In this document: piece by piece, positions 1 through 9,028 of the stretch
How positions within the stretch are numbered: position 1 is the stretch's first letter
Layout of the letters: every line of letters begins with the position of its first letter
NCBI GenBank assembly: GCA_002720865.1
Contig: PBIO01000020.1
Span: 1 to 64,000 of the forward strand
From: Halobacteriovorax sp.
GTDB taxonomy: Bacteria > Bdellovibrionota > Bacteriovoracia > Bacteriovoracales > Bacteriovoracaceae
DNA length: 64,000 nucleotides
Direction of reading: 5' to 3'
Translations under genes and position numbers: made by a program
Notes under the pieces: model-generated
What the model saw: the letters and a program-made list of their open reading frames with translations, nothing else
The model's database searches: none
Told to the model about the DNA's origin: nothing

Positions 1-119
1 ACTACAATCTGATTTTGGGCAGCTACGATTCACGAGGGTAAATCTAAGCAAAAGCTGTACCAGTTAAACGAGGCTAGTCTTGGGAGTGGAATTTATCACC
101 ACGGTTGTAGGTCAGTTTT
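1..119. other. left-edge sequence, possible 3' end of an upstream gene
   Basis: No complete gene is visible. Two plus-strand frames are open from the left edge, one stopping at 39-41 and one at 65-67, so either could be the last codons of a gene that begins outside the window. The stretch is too short to recognise a family, and no terminator hairpin with a T tract is evident before the convergent lipase gene. Confidence 0.2.
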
Positions 120-1415
120 TTAGTTTTTAGCTTTAGATTCATCTTCAGGCTCTGCCTGAGCCAGCTCTTCTTTTTTTCTCATTTCAAGGATTTCTTGACG
201 TTGTTTTTGCAAGCTTGGTTTATAGGCCCAGTAATTTTTGCTAAGTTCCTGCCCTAGAGCATGCTCAGAACAGCCAAGAGGACCATAACATTCTGGCTGA
301 AGCGAATGGGTTTCAATATAAGTTCCATTTTGTAAGTAATCATCCACAATTTCTTTTTTTCTTTCCATATACCTAACTTCACCGAGGTGAGGACCTGATT
401 TTGCGATAAAGTTATTTTGAATGGTTGAGACAATATCTCCAGGTGATACATAGTTTAAGGCCAAAACTTCACTTCTTATGCTTTCATCTCTTTGTGCTTC
501 AGGCACCGTAAAGTATCCCGGTGCAGGCATAAAGTTTATGGTTTGAACTTCCTTGTCTATTCCCTTTTCCTTTAAGGCCTTAGTCACTCTATAAGAGAGC
601 CCTTGAGAAAGTGCTCCTCCTAAACTATGACCCGTGAAAATAATTTTCTTTCCATGTTTTTTGGCCTGAGCAATTGCATCCTTAACCAACTCTGCCGCAC
701 ATTTTGTTGCTGCCTGATTTCTTCCAGTAGCTCCCCCGTTATCCGTAGACCAGTCTTCTTTATCTATATCTTCAGCGCTAAGAGTTTTTTCCACCAATTT
801 ATCACCACCGAAAAGTCCGCCTTTTTTACGCATGACTGTAAAGGTTTCCCTTTTAGAGCCATCAGAATAAGTTGGAGTTGCTTCCGTTCCTGCAATAGCA
901 AAAATCACATGATCAGATTTTTCTTTTGGAGAATACATGGCCGCTTTAAATCCAGAATTATAACAAGTCATTGGGGTGTTACCGTAAAACTTACTCACTT
1001 CATAGCCTTTAGGAGTAGATAGGGACTTAGGCATTTTCCTATTTTGAAAAGAGATATCATAGGCCGCGGCCGTAAAGAGTTGTACTACCCCATGAAACTC
1101 AGACATCTTATCATGACAGGATTTTAAAAAACTGGCGAAAAGTGGAATCTGTTCCCGGGCCAAGAATCTTGAGAGCTGATCCTGGTTCATAATGGCAGAT
1201 AAGTTTTCAATCGTAACCTGAGGTGAAACTTGTTTTAAGCAGGTGGCCACGTGAGCTCTCTTCGTTTCATCTAGGCCGGCTAAATACTTATCAAGTTTCT
1301 TATGACAAATTTCATTAAAGTCTAAAACTCCTGCCTCATTTTTAATGGGCACAACTTCATTAACATCAAAAATGGCTTCTAAACTTTTGTCCACCTCAGT
1401 TAGGGGTGAGGCCAT
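120..1415 (-). CDS. secreted class 3 (fungal-type) lipase
   Basis: Alpha/beta hydrolase of the lipase class 3 family, predicted to cleave acylglycerols or other lipid esters. The nucleophile elbow GHSLGG is near residue 264, preceded by the strand KKIIFTG, and a later HSLQPECYG segment may carry the catalytic His. The last about 30 residues are charged (MRKKEELAQAEPEDES). The listed ATG follows directly after in-frame codons for KYLFLSLLTFNV, which with the following MAS make a typical signal peptide. No ATG, GTG or TTG lies between these codons and the upstream in-frame stop at 1476-1478. An ATC at 1452-1454, six bases after AGGA, would give a complete signal peptide, so I think the protein is exported and really starts there. 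The family call is firm; the start is not. Confidence 0.85.
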   Translation of the reverse strand: MASPLTEVDKSLEAIFDVNEVVPIKNEAGVLDFNEICHKKLDKYLAGLDETKRAHVATCLKQVSPQVTIENLSAIMNQDQLSRFLAREQIPLFASFLKSCHDKMSEFHGVVQLFTAAAYDISFQNRKMPKSLSTPKGYEVSKFYGNTPMTCYNSGFKAAMYSPKEKSDHVIFAIAGTEATPTYSDGSKRETFTVMRKKGGLFGGDKLVEKTLSAEDIDKEDWSTDNGGATGRNQAATKCAAELVKDAIAQAKKHGKKIIFTGHSLGGALSQGLSYRVTKALKEKGIDKEVQTINFMPAPGYFTVPEAQRDESIRSEVLALNYVSPGDIVSTIQNNFIAKSGPHLGEVRYMERKKEIVDDYLQNGTYIETHSLQPECYGPLGCSEHALGQELSKNYWAYKPSLQKQRQEILEMRKKEELAQAEPEDESKAKN

Positions 1416-1524
1416 AACATTGAAGGTTAAGAGAGATAAAAATAAGTATTTGATAGACTTTCCTAGGCTAAAAGCTCACTAAAGTTATTTTAGCATAGAA
1501 ACTAAAGCTAATGATTTAAAGCAC

Positions 1525-2250
1525 TTAGGAGATAAAGTTCGCCACAAAGTCATTTACTGGGTTTTCACGAATCTGTTCAGGAGTCCCCTCTTGAACGATA
1601 TTTCCATCCTTCATGATTACGATTCGATCACTCATGGTAAAAGCCTCAATTTGATCGTGGGTTACATAGATACAAGTAATGCCAAAGTCTTGTTGTATCT
1701 TTCTAATATCACCGCGCATTTTTTCTCGAAGCTTAGCATCTAAATTTGAAAGGGGTTCATCTAGAAGTAAAACCTTTGGCTGAGCCACAAGACCTCGGGC
1801 CAGAGCAACTCTTTGCTGTTGCCCACCTGAAAGTTCACTAGGCATCCTTTTTTCAAGACCAGTCAGTTCCACTATATTTAAGATTTCATCTACTCGATTA
1901 TTTAATTCCGCCTTTGGGGTTTTTGCAACCTTTAAGGGATAGGCCACATTATCAAACACATTCATATGAGGCCAAACCGCGTAGGATTGAAAAACCATTC
2001 CCACTTTTCTTTTTTCTGGTGGCATGATTTTCTTATTATCTGGATCAGATACTATCGTATCATCGATTTGAATAAGGCCGCCCGTATTCGTTTCAAGCCC
2101 GGATACCATCCTAAGACAAGTCGTCTTTCCGCAGCCCGACGGCCCAAGAAAAGAGACAAACTCTCCATCCTTAATCTCTAATGAGAAGTCGTGAATAACT
2201 TTTACATCGCCATAAGATTTTTTTACATTGCTAAATTTAACTGTACTCAT
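1525..2250 (-). CDS. fbpC: ABC transporter ATP-binding protein, ferric-iron/PotA-like
   Basis: Cytoplasmic ATPase of the importer encoded with the two genes before it. It shows Walker A GPSGCGKTT (residues 37-45), the Q-loop in VFQSYAVWPH, the signature LSGGQQQRVALARG (about residue 140), Walker B VLLLDEP and the switch His in YVTHD. At 241 residues it ends just after the nucleotide-binding domain, whereas FbpC/PotA proteins usually run to about 350 with a C-terminal TOBE regulatory domain, so that control module is absent. It overlaps the permease gene by 4 bases, which implies translational coupling. The gene symbol is by analogy; iron as substrate is inferred. Confidence 0.85.
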   Translation of the reverse strand: MSTVKFSNVKKSYGDVKVIHDFSLEIKDGEFVSFLGPSGCGKTTCLRMVSGLETNTGGLIQIDDTIVSDPDNKKIMPPEKRKVGMVFQSYAVWPHMNVFDNVAYPLKVAKTPKAELNNRVDEILNIVELTGLEKRMPSELSGGQQQRVALARGLVAQPKVLLLDEPLSNLDAKLREKMRGDIRKIQQDFGITCIYVTHDQIEAFTMSDRIVIMKDGNIVQEGTPEQIRENPVNDFVANFIS

Positions 2251-3932
2251 AGTCCGTACTTCCCCTTTGAAACGGTCTTCACTGTAAAGTTAATAATGGC
2301 CACAATCGCTATTGTGATTAGGGCCAAGACCGCTGAGCCACCACCTGAGGCGTCGGCATATTCTTGAAGTTGAAAAATTAATGTTCCTAATGTTTCTAAA
2401 CCAGGACCAGAAAGTAGAATGGTCATGGTGAGCTCTGAAAAACAAGGCATAAAAACTAAGAACCAGCTGGCCACTAGAGCCGGCTTCATTAGCGGAAACC
2501 AGATCGTTCTCATGGTTGTAAGCCAGCTTGCCCCAGAAACTCTCGCAGCCTCTGCTAAGACATCATCGATTTGTCCAAAGCCATCACCACAAGTTCTAAG
2601 AGCAAAATTTAAATACTTAGCAATATAGGCCATGGCGATGAGATAAATCGTATTATAAAGTGGCACACTAAAGCCTAAGATTCCACTAGAGAAAGTTAGA
2701 ATAAAGGCAAAGGCTAAAACCGTTCCGGGAGTCGCATAAGGAAGGGATGCTAAAATCTCTACTACCCCTCTTCCTTTTATTTTGGTTTTTTGAACGATAT
2801 AGGAAAGTATCATTCCAAAAGTGACCGCAATCGTTGCGGCCCAAAATGCCAGTTTGGTTGAATTCCAAAGGGCGCGAGGGGTCTCATCTGTCTCAAAAAA
2901 GATTTTATAAAAATTTTGAAAGCCCATATTATCTAAAGTTAACGAGCCCTGAACTTTTGAAAGAGCTGTCACAAGGATTCCTCCTAGGGGAAGAATAAAG
3001 ATAACAAGAAAACTTAGCCCCATGGCAAAGAGCATAGGGAAGCGAAGAGCGCCTAAATCAATTAGACTTGGCCTAGAGGTTTTCCCACCCACAGTTTTAA
3101 AGTGCCCCTTGCTCATTAATCTTTGATTGGCCCATAAGACTATGACGGCCAACACTAATAGAATAATCGAAAGTGCCCCTGCCGTGTAGGTACCGCTAAC
3201 GGAGCCCATTTTCATAAAGGTATAAATTCTTGTGGTTACTAAATAGATAGAGGCCGGATTTCCAATCATGGCAGGCACGCCAAACGAAGCCGCCGCCGCA
3301 AGGATGACTAACAAGACTCCAGATAATAAGGCCGGCATAATGATGGGAACAGTTATTTGAAAAAAGACACGAAGTGGACCGGCTCCACTTAGTCTAGCTG
3401 CCTCTTCAAGACTTGGGTCCATTCTATCCAGGGCCGCGAGAAGTGAGAGCAAAATAAAAGTATAAAAAAAGCAGCTCATCACCCAAATTAACCCGCCATA
3501 GGTATAGATATTAATGGTTCCTTGTCCTAGCCAAATATTTAAAATTCCTGTTGTAGGGTTTGCTAAATATATCCAAGCGATAGCGCCAATATAAGGAGGA
3601 ATAGCGTAGGGCAAACAGAACCATGAACGAAGTTTATTTGCCCCGGGGACATTTGTTCTGGTTAAAAGCCAACTTAGAGGCAGGGCCATAAGAGTAGATA
3701 AAAAGGCGGTACCAAGGGAGATACTTACAGTATTTTTTATGGCCAATAAAGTTGTTTTGTTATCAAAGATCTTTAAAAAATATTTTAAATCAAAGACTCC
3801 AGCGGGCATGGGAAAAGTTATTTTCCCGAAAAGAGTTAAAAATGGATAAAGGCAAATCAGTAATAAAAATAAAACTGAAATGCCTAAAATAAAAACTGTG
3901 CTGCCCTGCTGGCCCTTAAGAAAACTTCTCAC
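2247..3932 (-). CDS. fbpB: ABC transporter permease, fused two-domain ferric-iron type
   Basis: Inner-membrane permease of 561 residues with about twelve hydrophobic segments in two homologous halves, as in FbpB/AfuB-type transporters. Each half carries the EAA-like loop that docks the ATPase: LEEAARLSGAGPLRVFFQI in the first half and LAEAARVSGASWLTTMRTI in the second. The two halves are joined around residue 290 by a short cytoplasmic linker (GHFKTVGGKTSRPS). It abuts the binding-protein gene (shared base at 3932) and overlaps the ATPase gene, so the three form one operon transcribed leftward. The substrate could also be thiamine, a polyamine or a phosphonate, since these permeases look alike. 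Confidence 0.87.
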   Translation of the reverse strand: MRSFLKGQQGSTVFILGISVLFLLLICLYPFLTLFGKITFPMPAGVFDLKYFLKIFDNKTTLLAIKNTVSISLGTAFLSTLMALPLSWLLTRTNVPGANKLRSWFCLPYAIPPYIGAIAWIYLANPTTGILNIWLGQGTINIYTYGGLIWVMSCFFYTFILLSLLAALDRMDPSLEEAARLSGAGPLRVFFQITVPIIMPALLSGVLLVILAAAASFGVPAMIGNPASIYLVTTRIYTFMKMGSVSGTYTAGALSIILLVLAVIVLWANQRLMSKGHFKTVGGKTSRPSLIDLGALRFPMLFAMGLSFLVIFILPLGGILVTALSKVQGSLTLDNMGFQNFYKIFFETDETPRALWNSTKLAFWAATIAVTFGMILSYIVQKTKIKGRGVVEILASLPYATPGTVLAFAFILTFSSGILGFSVPLYNTIYLIAMAYIAKYLNFALRTCGDGFGQIDDVLAEAARVSGASWLTTMRTIWFPLMKPALVASWFLVFMPCFSELTMTILLSGPGLETLGTLIFQLQEYADASGGGSAVLALITIAIVAIINFTVKTVSKGKYGL

Positions 3933-4933
3933 TACTGAAACATGATCTCAGTATATTTTTCTTTAATGGCCGTTCTAGATTTAGTAACACTATCTAAGAA
4001 CTCCTTGTTCCAAGGAAAAGATTTACCAAGTAATCTCTTTAACTCAGGAGCTCCTTTTGGAGGAGCAATCGTATTTATAGGAGAATACATATAAGAGCGA
4101 GTCATGGCATTTTGACCTTCTTCTCCAAACATCCAATCAACAAACTTTTGAGCAAGAGCACGGTCAGCTCCTTTTTTATTTGTGATGGCCATTACATTAG
4201 CGTGAGTAACTACTCCATCCTCTGGGAAAATTGTTTGTAGTCGATCATCTTTACCTTGAAAACGAAGAAGGTTTTCTAAAAGCACCCAACCGACAGGTCT
4301 TTCCTTAGATTGGAGTCTTCTAATCACCGCCGAGTTCCCCCCTTCGGCTATGGTTTCGTTATTTTTTAGTCCTTGAATATATTCCCACCCATAGTGATGC
4401 TGAAGCATGGCCATAGTTGTGAAATTTGTTCCTGAAGCCAGTGGTGAACCAGTCGTGAATTTTCCCTTCCACTTTGGATCCATCATCTCTTTAAAAGTTT
4501 TTGGAGCATCCTCTGGCTTAACAGCCTCTGAGTTATAGGCCATAACCATTACAGGAATTGAAACCGTGGTGTAAAATCCATCTGGATGCTTAAGCGTCTT
4601 ATCGATACTTGATGCTCTAGTGCTTTTATAAGCATGAAGGTTTCCATTATTACTCATCTCTTCATACCAAAATCGATCACTAGAGATAAGTACATCCGCT
4701 TGCAGAGCGCCGGCCATTATTTCAGACTGAACCTTTGATGCAATAGTTTCACTACCGGCCTGGTACCATTGAAACTTAATTCCGGGAAAAGCCTTCTCAA
4801 GGCGAGGCTTCAAGTCCGCAATAGTATCTTTGTACATTGAGGTATAAACCCAGAGTTCTTTTTTTGAATTATCCTCTTTCTTACATGAGGTAATTAATGA
4901 GAGCAGGCAAAGGGCCAGAGCTAACTTTTTCAT
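3932..4933 (-). CDS. fbpA: ABC transporter substrate-binding lipoprotein, Fe3+-type
   Basis: First gene of the importer operon. The N-terminus MKKLALALCLLSLITSC is a lipoprotein signal with lipobox ITSC, so the protein would be anchored at the outer face of the inner membrane. The body matches the extracellular solute-binding fold of the iron/thiamine/AEP group: LWVYTSMYKDTI at the start, DVLISSDRFWYEEM, and a late YMYSPINTIAPPKGAP region. A Tyr pair typical of FbpA iron ligands is not obvious, so iron is the best guess rather than proven. The start has AAGGAT upstream. I saw no convincing Fur box in the 129-base gap to the divergent gene. Confidence 0.85.
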   Translation of the reverse strand: MKKLALALCLLSLITSCKKEDNSKKELWVYTSMYKDTIADLKPRLEKAFPGIKFQWYQAGSETIASKVQSEIMAGALQADVLISSDRFWYEEMSNNGNLHAYKSTRASSIDKTLKHPDGFYTTVSIPVMVMAYNSEAVKPEDAPKTFKEMMDPKWKGKFTTGSPLASGTNFTTMAMLQHHYGWEYIQGLKNNETIAEGGNSAVIRRLQSKERPVGWVLLENLLRFQGKDDRLQTIFPEDGVVTHANVMAITNKKGADRALAQKFVDWMFGEEGQNAMTRSYMYSPINTIAPPKGAPELKRLLGKSFPWNKEFLDSVTKSRTAIKEKYTEIMFQ

Positions 4934-5023
4934 AGTAAATCCTTTTAACTAATTTTAATTTGCAAAAATTATACGAATTCGCTCGGGATTTGCCACTTTT
5001 AACGCATGGCATTTCTTTTGATT

Positions 5024-5053
5024 TTGACAACAAGTATCATAACGTCCTATCTT
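5024..5053 (+). promoter_or_regulatory. sigma-70-like promoter upstream of the C15 peptidase homologue
   Basis: TTGACA at 5024-5029 and TATCTT at 5048-5053, spacer 18. Initiation would fall about 3 bases before the ATG at 5063, and no Shine-Dalgarno sequence precedes that ATG, so a leaderless or nearly leaderless transcript is possible. Confidence 0.4.
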
Positions 5054-5062
5054 CACTAAACC

Positions 5063-5989
5063 ATGAGAATCTTAAAGCTAATAGGACTTATCGTGACCCT
5101 CTTATCAAGTCATGCTCTGGCCACTTCGAATATTAATAAGACTAACCTAGGTGAAGATGGAAATACCTATGTTTTAGATCGTCATCACGCTTTTTTAAAA
5201 GGCTCTAAATCTTGCGAGGCAAAGGACCCTGGTAGCTTTAGAGTTATTGTTCAAGGCTTTAGCTTATTCACTGGTGTTAAAATGAATATCTCGGGGGCCG
5301 TAGTTGATACTCTAGCAAATCTCCCTCTTTCAAAAAGAAGCCTTCTTGAAGAAAATGATTTTGGAACCAGAGTTAATCAAATTGATCTTGAATTAAATGG
5401 AAAAAAAATTGAGGTCTGCCTGGTAGTAAGTGAAGTTCTTTGGGACTTAGCGGCTGCTAATCTCATTTCGATAATTAAGGATTTCAAGCCAGACTTTGTT
5501 CTAATGAGTGGGCGCGGCGGTAAAACTGCAACTTTAGAAACTGGTGCTAGAAACCAATCGGGAACATTGGCCGGGTATAATTACGACGGCACCTACTCAG
5601 GAAATTTAAATCGTCCAAGATCTAAAAGAGTAGACCCTCGCTATAAGAGTTCTAAAATTATTCCCGCCACTTGGAATTTTGAATCAATCTATACGGCCAT
5701 AAATCCAGAAATAAAAAAACTCGGGTTTAAGCTAAAGCTAGGAAAAGAGGGCCGAAGTGATAACGACTATATCTGCAATAATATCCACTACTCTATTTTA
5801 CAATCAGTATTAGAGGGAGATGTGGAGCTTGCCGGAGGCCTCTTAAGACCTCTCTTGGCACTAGAAGCCTTCCCTGCCATGGGCTTTTTCCACTATCCAT
5901 CCGGTACCTTAAATAAAGATCCTAAAGCCGAACTTGAAGCTTGGTCCAAAGTCGTATTAAATATTATCAAAGCACAACTTAATATTTAA
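5063..5989 (+). CDS. secreted pyroglutamyl-peptidase I-like (C15) protein
   Basis: Signal peptide MRILKLIGLIVTLLSSHALA, then a region resembling peptidase family C15, which removes N-terminal pyroglutamate. FRVIVQGFSLFTGVKMN aligns with the family's opening GF-x-PF-GG region, YICNNIHYSIL carries the expected catalytic Cys with its characteristic N and Y partners, and GFFHYPSG carries the expected His. Canonical C15 enzymes are cytoplasmic and about 215 residues. This one has 308, with an exported N-terminus and an insertion around residues 160-190 (GTYSGNLNRPRSKR). Substrate and activity are therefore uncertain. A FecR gene follows 14 bases downstream, probably in the same transcript. Confidence 0.7.
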   Translation: MRILKLIGLIVTLLSSHALATSNINKTNLGEDGNTYVLDRHHAFLKGSKSCEAKDPGSFRVIVQGFSLFTGVKMNISGAVVDTLANLPLSKRSLLEENDFGTRVNQIDLELNGKKIEVCLVVSEVLWDLAAANLISIIKDFKPDFVLMSGRGGKTATLETGARNQSGTLAGYNYDGTYSGNLNRPRSKRVDPRYKSSKIIPATWNFESIYTAINPEIKKLGFKLKLGKEGRSDNDYICNNIHYSILQSVLEGDVELAGGLLRPLLALEAFPAMGFFHYPSGTLNKDPKAELEAWSKVVLNIIKAQLNI

Positions 5990-6003
5990 TCACGGATAGT
6001 CCT

Positions 6004-6621
6004 ATGAAATACTTTTTTATCTTTATAAGTCTCAGCTTTTCTTTGGCAGTAAAGGCTGAATTTATCGCAAAGGTTGATTTCGTAAGAGGTAATATTACAG
6101 TTAATGGCGTAAACCCTGCCTTTCCCATTAACTTAAGAGAGGGAGATAAAATCAGAGCCTTCCCAAAAACAAAGCCTAAAAAAACCGGAAGCTTTGTCAG
6201 AATTATTTTCGCCAATGGAGATAAGGTTGGTCTTAGCAATGGGGAGATAGTCCTAGAGAAATTCAATAAAAAGGAATCGGTGTTCGGCCTTATCAAAGGT
6301 CAGTTTTTCAATTACGCTAAACCAGGACTAGATAGAAAATTAAAAGTTAAATCAAGAAATGTTTCACTAGGAGTTCGAGGCACAAAATACATGATCGAAG
6401 AGAAAACTGATTATAGTTATATTTGTGTTTGTGAAGGAGAAGTCGTTGCAACGAAGGGCGGGAGAAACTCTAGCGTTAAAGCTGGCTATGACTTAAAAGT
6501 CTTGCCAGGAAAACCAATAAACCAATCCATTGAGGCCAATGATGTCATGCTTAAAATGGTAACCGATAACTTCGCCTTACTTGGGGAACCAGTCCAAAAA
6601 CCTAAAGATGATGATCAATAA
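6004..6621 (+). CDS. exported FecR-domain protein
   Basis: Signal peptide MKYFFIFISLSFSLAVKA followed by a FecR domain: an N-terminal VRGNITVNG repeat, LREGDKIRA, and the family hallmark VSLGVRGTKYM near residue 120, then CVCEGEVVATKGG. Classical FecR is an inner-membrane anti-sigma regulator; this protein lacks a transmembrane anchor and has no sigma factor or TonB receptor nearby, so it is more likely a periplasmic or surface protein using the FecR fold. It is one of four such proteins in the window (also at 18784, 19857 and 43624). Confidence 0.8.
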   Translation: MKYFFIFISLSFSLAVKAEFIAKVDFVRGNITVNGVNPAFPINLREGDKIRAFPKTKPKKTGSFVRIIFANGDKVGLSNGEIVLEKFNKKESVFGLIKGQFFNYAKPGLDRKLKVKSRNVSLGVRGTKYMIEEKTDYSYICVCEGEVVATKGGRNSSVKAGYDLKVLPGKPINQSIEANDVMLKMVTDNFALLGEPVQKPKDDDQ

Positions 6622-6666
6622 TTCAATAGCTTAGACAAAAGACGCTTCGCAACATCAACATGACAT

Positions 6667-8025
6667 ATGGACCAATTCAAGATAGTTTGGTCCATGCTTT
6701 TTATTCAAATTCTTATCACCTCTTTTGCTATCAGTGCCTCAACTTTAGGTCTTCTAGATTCAGGGGCTGATCCAAAACAAGAAATTTTAAGTAAACATCT
6801 TCGCCTAAATAAAGTCGAGGCACGCGGTGTTCGATTTAAAGACGATGATAAAAATGGCTATATAGACGACATCGAAGGATGGAACTTTATTGAAGAAAAC
6901 GGCCATGCCTTTGATGCTAATAACTACGGAAAATTTGGAGATGTTTTCTATAAGTATTACAGAATTCGCGAAAAAAAGGCCCTAGAAACTTGGACTCCGA
7001 AAGAAGAAGCTTGGTACAAGGAAAAAAGAGAAGATGAAGAATTTCTCGAAGAGCTTAAAAAGTTCAGAAGTTTTATCCACGGAAGTCACGTAGCAGGAAT
7101 TGCTATGTACAGAGATCACAAAAGATTCGGCCCCTTAAACTTTATTAATGTTAAATACCTCGGAAAAGCTGAAAATGGTGCGGCAAAAGAACCAGAGTAT
7201 AAGCCACTAAAGAAAGGCTCTACCGCCGGACGTATTAGGCATCTTAAAAAATTCATTACAAAATACAATACCTGGCAAGAAGGAAAGCTTGCCCGTGCCA
7301 TCGACTATGTTTGCAAGCGTGCTCATGTAGTAAATGGATCTTGGGGCAAAAGCTTTAAAGGATCTGTTAAAGTTGTCAGCCAGTGGTATGAACTTGAATT
7401 TGAATCAGAACCATCTAAAGAAATAAGTGAGGAGTTAGCAAGGCTCTTTTTAAATAATCTCATTGTTAGAACTCAAAGAATTGCCAAACGCTATCCCCAT
7501 ATTCTTTTTGTTTTCTCTGCGGGCAATTCAAAGTCTGATAATGACGAATTTCCCCATTACCCTTCTGATGCTAGAGGAAAGAATATTTTAGCTGTTGGAG
7601 CTTCTAACGGCGGTGCTAGAACGAACTCCTCAAACTTTGGATTAAAAACCGTTGATCTTTTCGCTCCGGGTTTTTTAATTGCAAGCACCACTCCGGAAAA
7701 TAGAGTGTTAAAGACCACAGGTACAAGCCAGGCTGCTCCTAGAGTAAGTCACGCTGCTCTAGTCATTAGAAATATCAACAAGTCCTTACTGGCTCCTCAA
7801 ATTAAAAGAATTATTATGGAAACCGTAGACTATAACTCTGAATTTATCAGTGTCTCTCACGGTCATCTCAACCTTCCAAGGGCCATCGAAGCAGCAAAGC
7901 TGAGCTTAAAGTTAAGCCTCCCCCTCGCCATAAAAAAGGCTAAAAAGAATGTCCTACCAATTAGCTTTGATAAAGCTTTTAACTCATCAAAAATAGAAGA
8001 CGATGCCTTGCCAGAGCCCTTCTAG
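6667..8025 (+). CDS. secreted subtilisin-like (S8) serine protease
   Basis: A hydrophobic N-terminus (MLFIQILITSFAISAS after a short leader) precedes a subtilase domain with the full triad: Asp in LGLLDSGAD, His in HGSHVAGIAM (about residue 139) and Ser in GTSQAAPRVSHAAL (about residue 356). VFSAGNS carries the oxyanion Asn. A charged insertion lies between the Asp and His segments (residues about 75-130) and another follows the His. There is no propeptide of classical length. No clear ribosome-binding site fits the listed ATG; an in-frame ATG at 6694 is an alternative. Function is probably extracellular or periplasmic protein degradation. Confidence 0.88.
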   Translation: MDQFKIVWSMLFIQILITSFAISASTLGLLDSGADPKQEILSKHLRLNKVEARGVRFKDDDKNGYIDDIEGWNFIEENGHAFDANNYGKFGDVFYKYYRIREKKALETWTPKEEAWYKEKREDEEFLEELKKFRSFIHGSHVAGIAMYRDHKRFGPLNFINVKYLGKAENGAAKEPEYKPLKKGSTAGRIRHLKKFITKYNTWQEGKLARAIDYVCKRAHVVNGSWGKSFKGSVKVVSQWYELEFESEPSKEISEELARLFLNNLIVRTQRIAKRYPHILFVFSAGNSKSDNDEFPHYPSDARGKNILAVGASNGGARTNSSNFGLKTVDLFAPGFLIASTTPENRVLKTTGTSQAAPRVSHAALVIRNINKSLLAPQIKRIIMETVDYNSEFISVSHGHLNLPRAIEAAKLSLKLSLPLAIKKAKKNVLPISFDKAFNSSKIEDDALPEPF

Positions 8026-8125
8026 GTAAGAATTACCGAAGGGTCAGGACATTAGGCCTTAAACTTGAATTCCCCTCTAAATCTTCCGAAAGACTAGTAG
8101 ACCCTAAGGTTTTTTGGAGGACCGA

Positions 8126-9028
8126 ATGAAAAGGAAATTAACTATTTACGCTGTTACAGCAACCCTCTTTGGTTGTGCTGGCTCTTACAAAAGACCAGAG
8201 TCCTTTGAGAGTAAAATGGCACGGTATAAGTCCCAGTCAGCAGAAATAAATAAAGTTCCAGACATGCAGGTTCTAACCAATGCAAGCTTTAAAAAACCAG
8301 CAAGACGAGGTCCAGCTAGTACGGGAAAGAGAAAGGATCTTCATCTAGAACATACTAATAAAAAACTATATTTCTTAACTCTCCTGACTCAATATTCGGA
8401 ACTTTCAAAGTATTCCAGTTCTGATGTTGTCCCCACTATAGATATCTGCCCAAGTTTTCACTCTATTCTAGTGGATCATAAAGATAAATTTGAGGCCGAG
8501 GGATATGCGAGACCTAGTAAAGTGAAGCTAAGCTTTGAAAAAGTTTATTCACCTGCCATATACAAAAATCAAGAAGAGTTTTCTAAATATCCAGAACTTA
8601 TGCTTCCTGTGACAAAAGAAGATGTGCACCCTACTGTGGCTGAGTACTTAAGTCGTAATAGTGATGCCAACTCAAAAGAGGTTCTAAAGAGTGCCATTGA
8701 TATTCACTTATCAAAAACTCATGATGAGCTAAAAGAACTTTGCGACACTGGTTCAAGTAATAATTATTATGTTTATGAAAACTTGATTACTCATATTAAC
8801 AAGCAGGGCTTTAGACCAGGTCCTGAGAATATGAAAACTTTATTAAAGACAAGCATCTTTACAAATGTCGCTTTAATTAAAAGTTTTAAAAATAGTCAGA
8901 AAACAACTCGCGGACGTGGTATTGCAAGTAGCTCTGTTACCGAAGATTCTTATACAGACGCCATGGTAAATCGTCTTGGTGTAGAGTGGTCGAACTCATA
9001 CTTTGACTCCATGACATCTAACCGTTAA
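8126..9028 (+). CDS. lipoprotein of unknown function
   Basis: The ATG at 8126 is five bases after GGAGG and gives MKRKLTIYAVTATLFGCAG, a lipoprotein signal with lipobox LFGC. An in-frame TTG at 8114 exists but would overlap the ribosome-binding site. The mature 280 residues are hydrophilic with few aromatic clusters, and I recognise no domain. The stop overlaps by a few bases the stop of the convergent BamB-like gene. Confidence 0.8.
   Translation: MKRKLTIYAVTATLFGCAGSYKRPESFESKMARYKSQSAEINKVPDMQVLTNASFKKPARRGPASTGKRKDLHLEHTNKKLYFLTLLTQYSELSKYSSSDVVPTIDICPSFHSILVDHKDKFEAEGYARPSKVKLSFEKVYSPAIYKNQEEFSKYPELMLPVTKEDVHPTVAEYLSRNSDANSKEVLKSAIDIHLSKTHDELKELCDTGSSNNYYVYENLITHINKQGFRPGPENMKTLLKTSIFTNVALIKSFKNSQKTTRGRGIASSSVTEDSYTDAMVNRLGVEWSNSYFDSMTSNR

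Noticed and set aside
627-1022. 131-residue plus-strand open frame over the lipase gene
   Set aside because: Lies entirely opposite a well-supported lipase reading frame; product is Phe/Ser-rich with no domain.
4934-5062. Fur box upstream of the iron-type ABC operon
   Set aside because: The gap is AT-rich, but no adequate match to a 19-base dyad could be found by eye.
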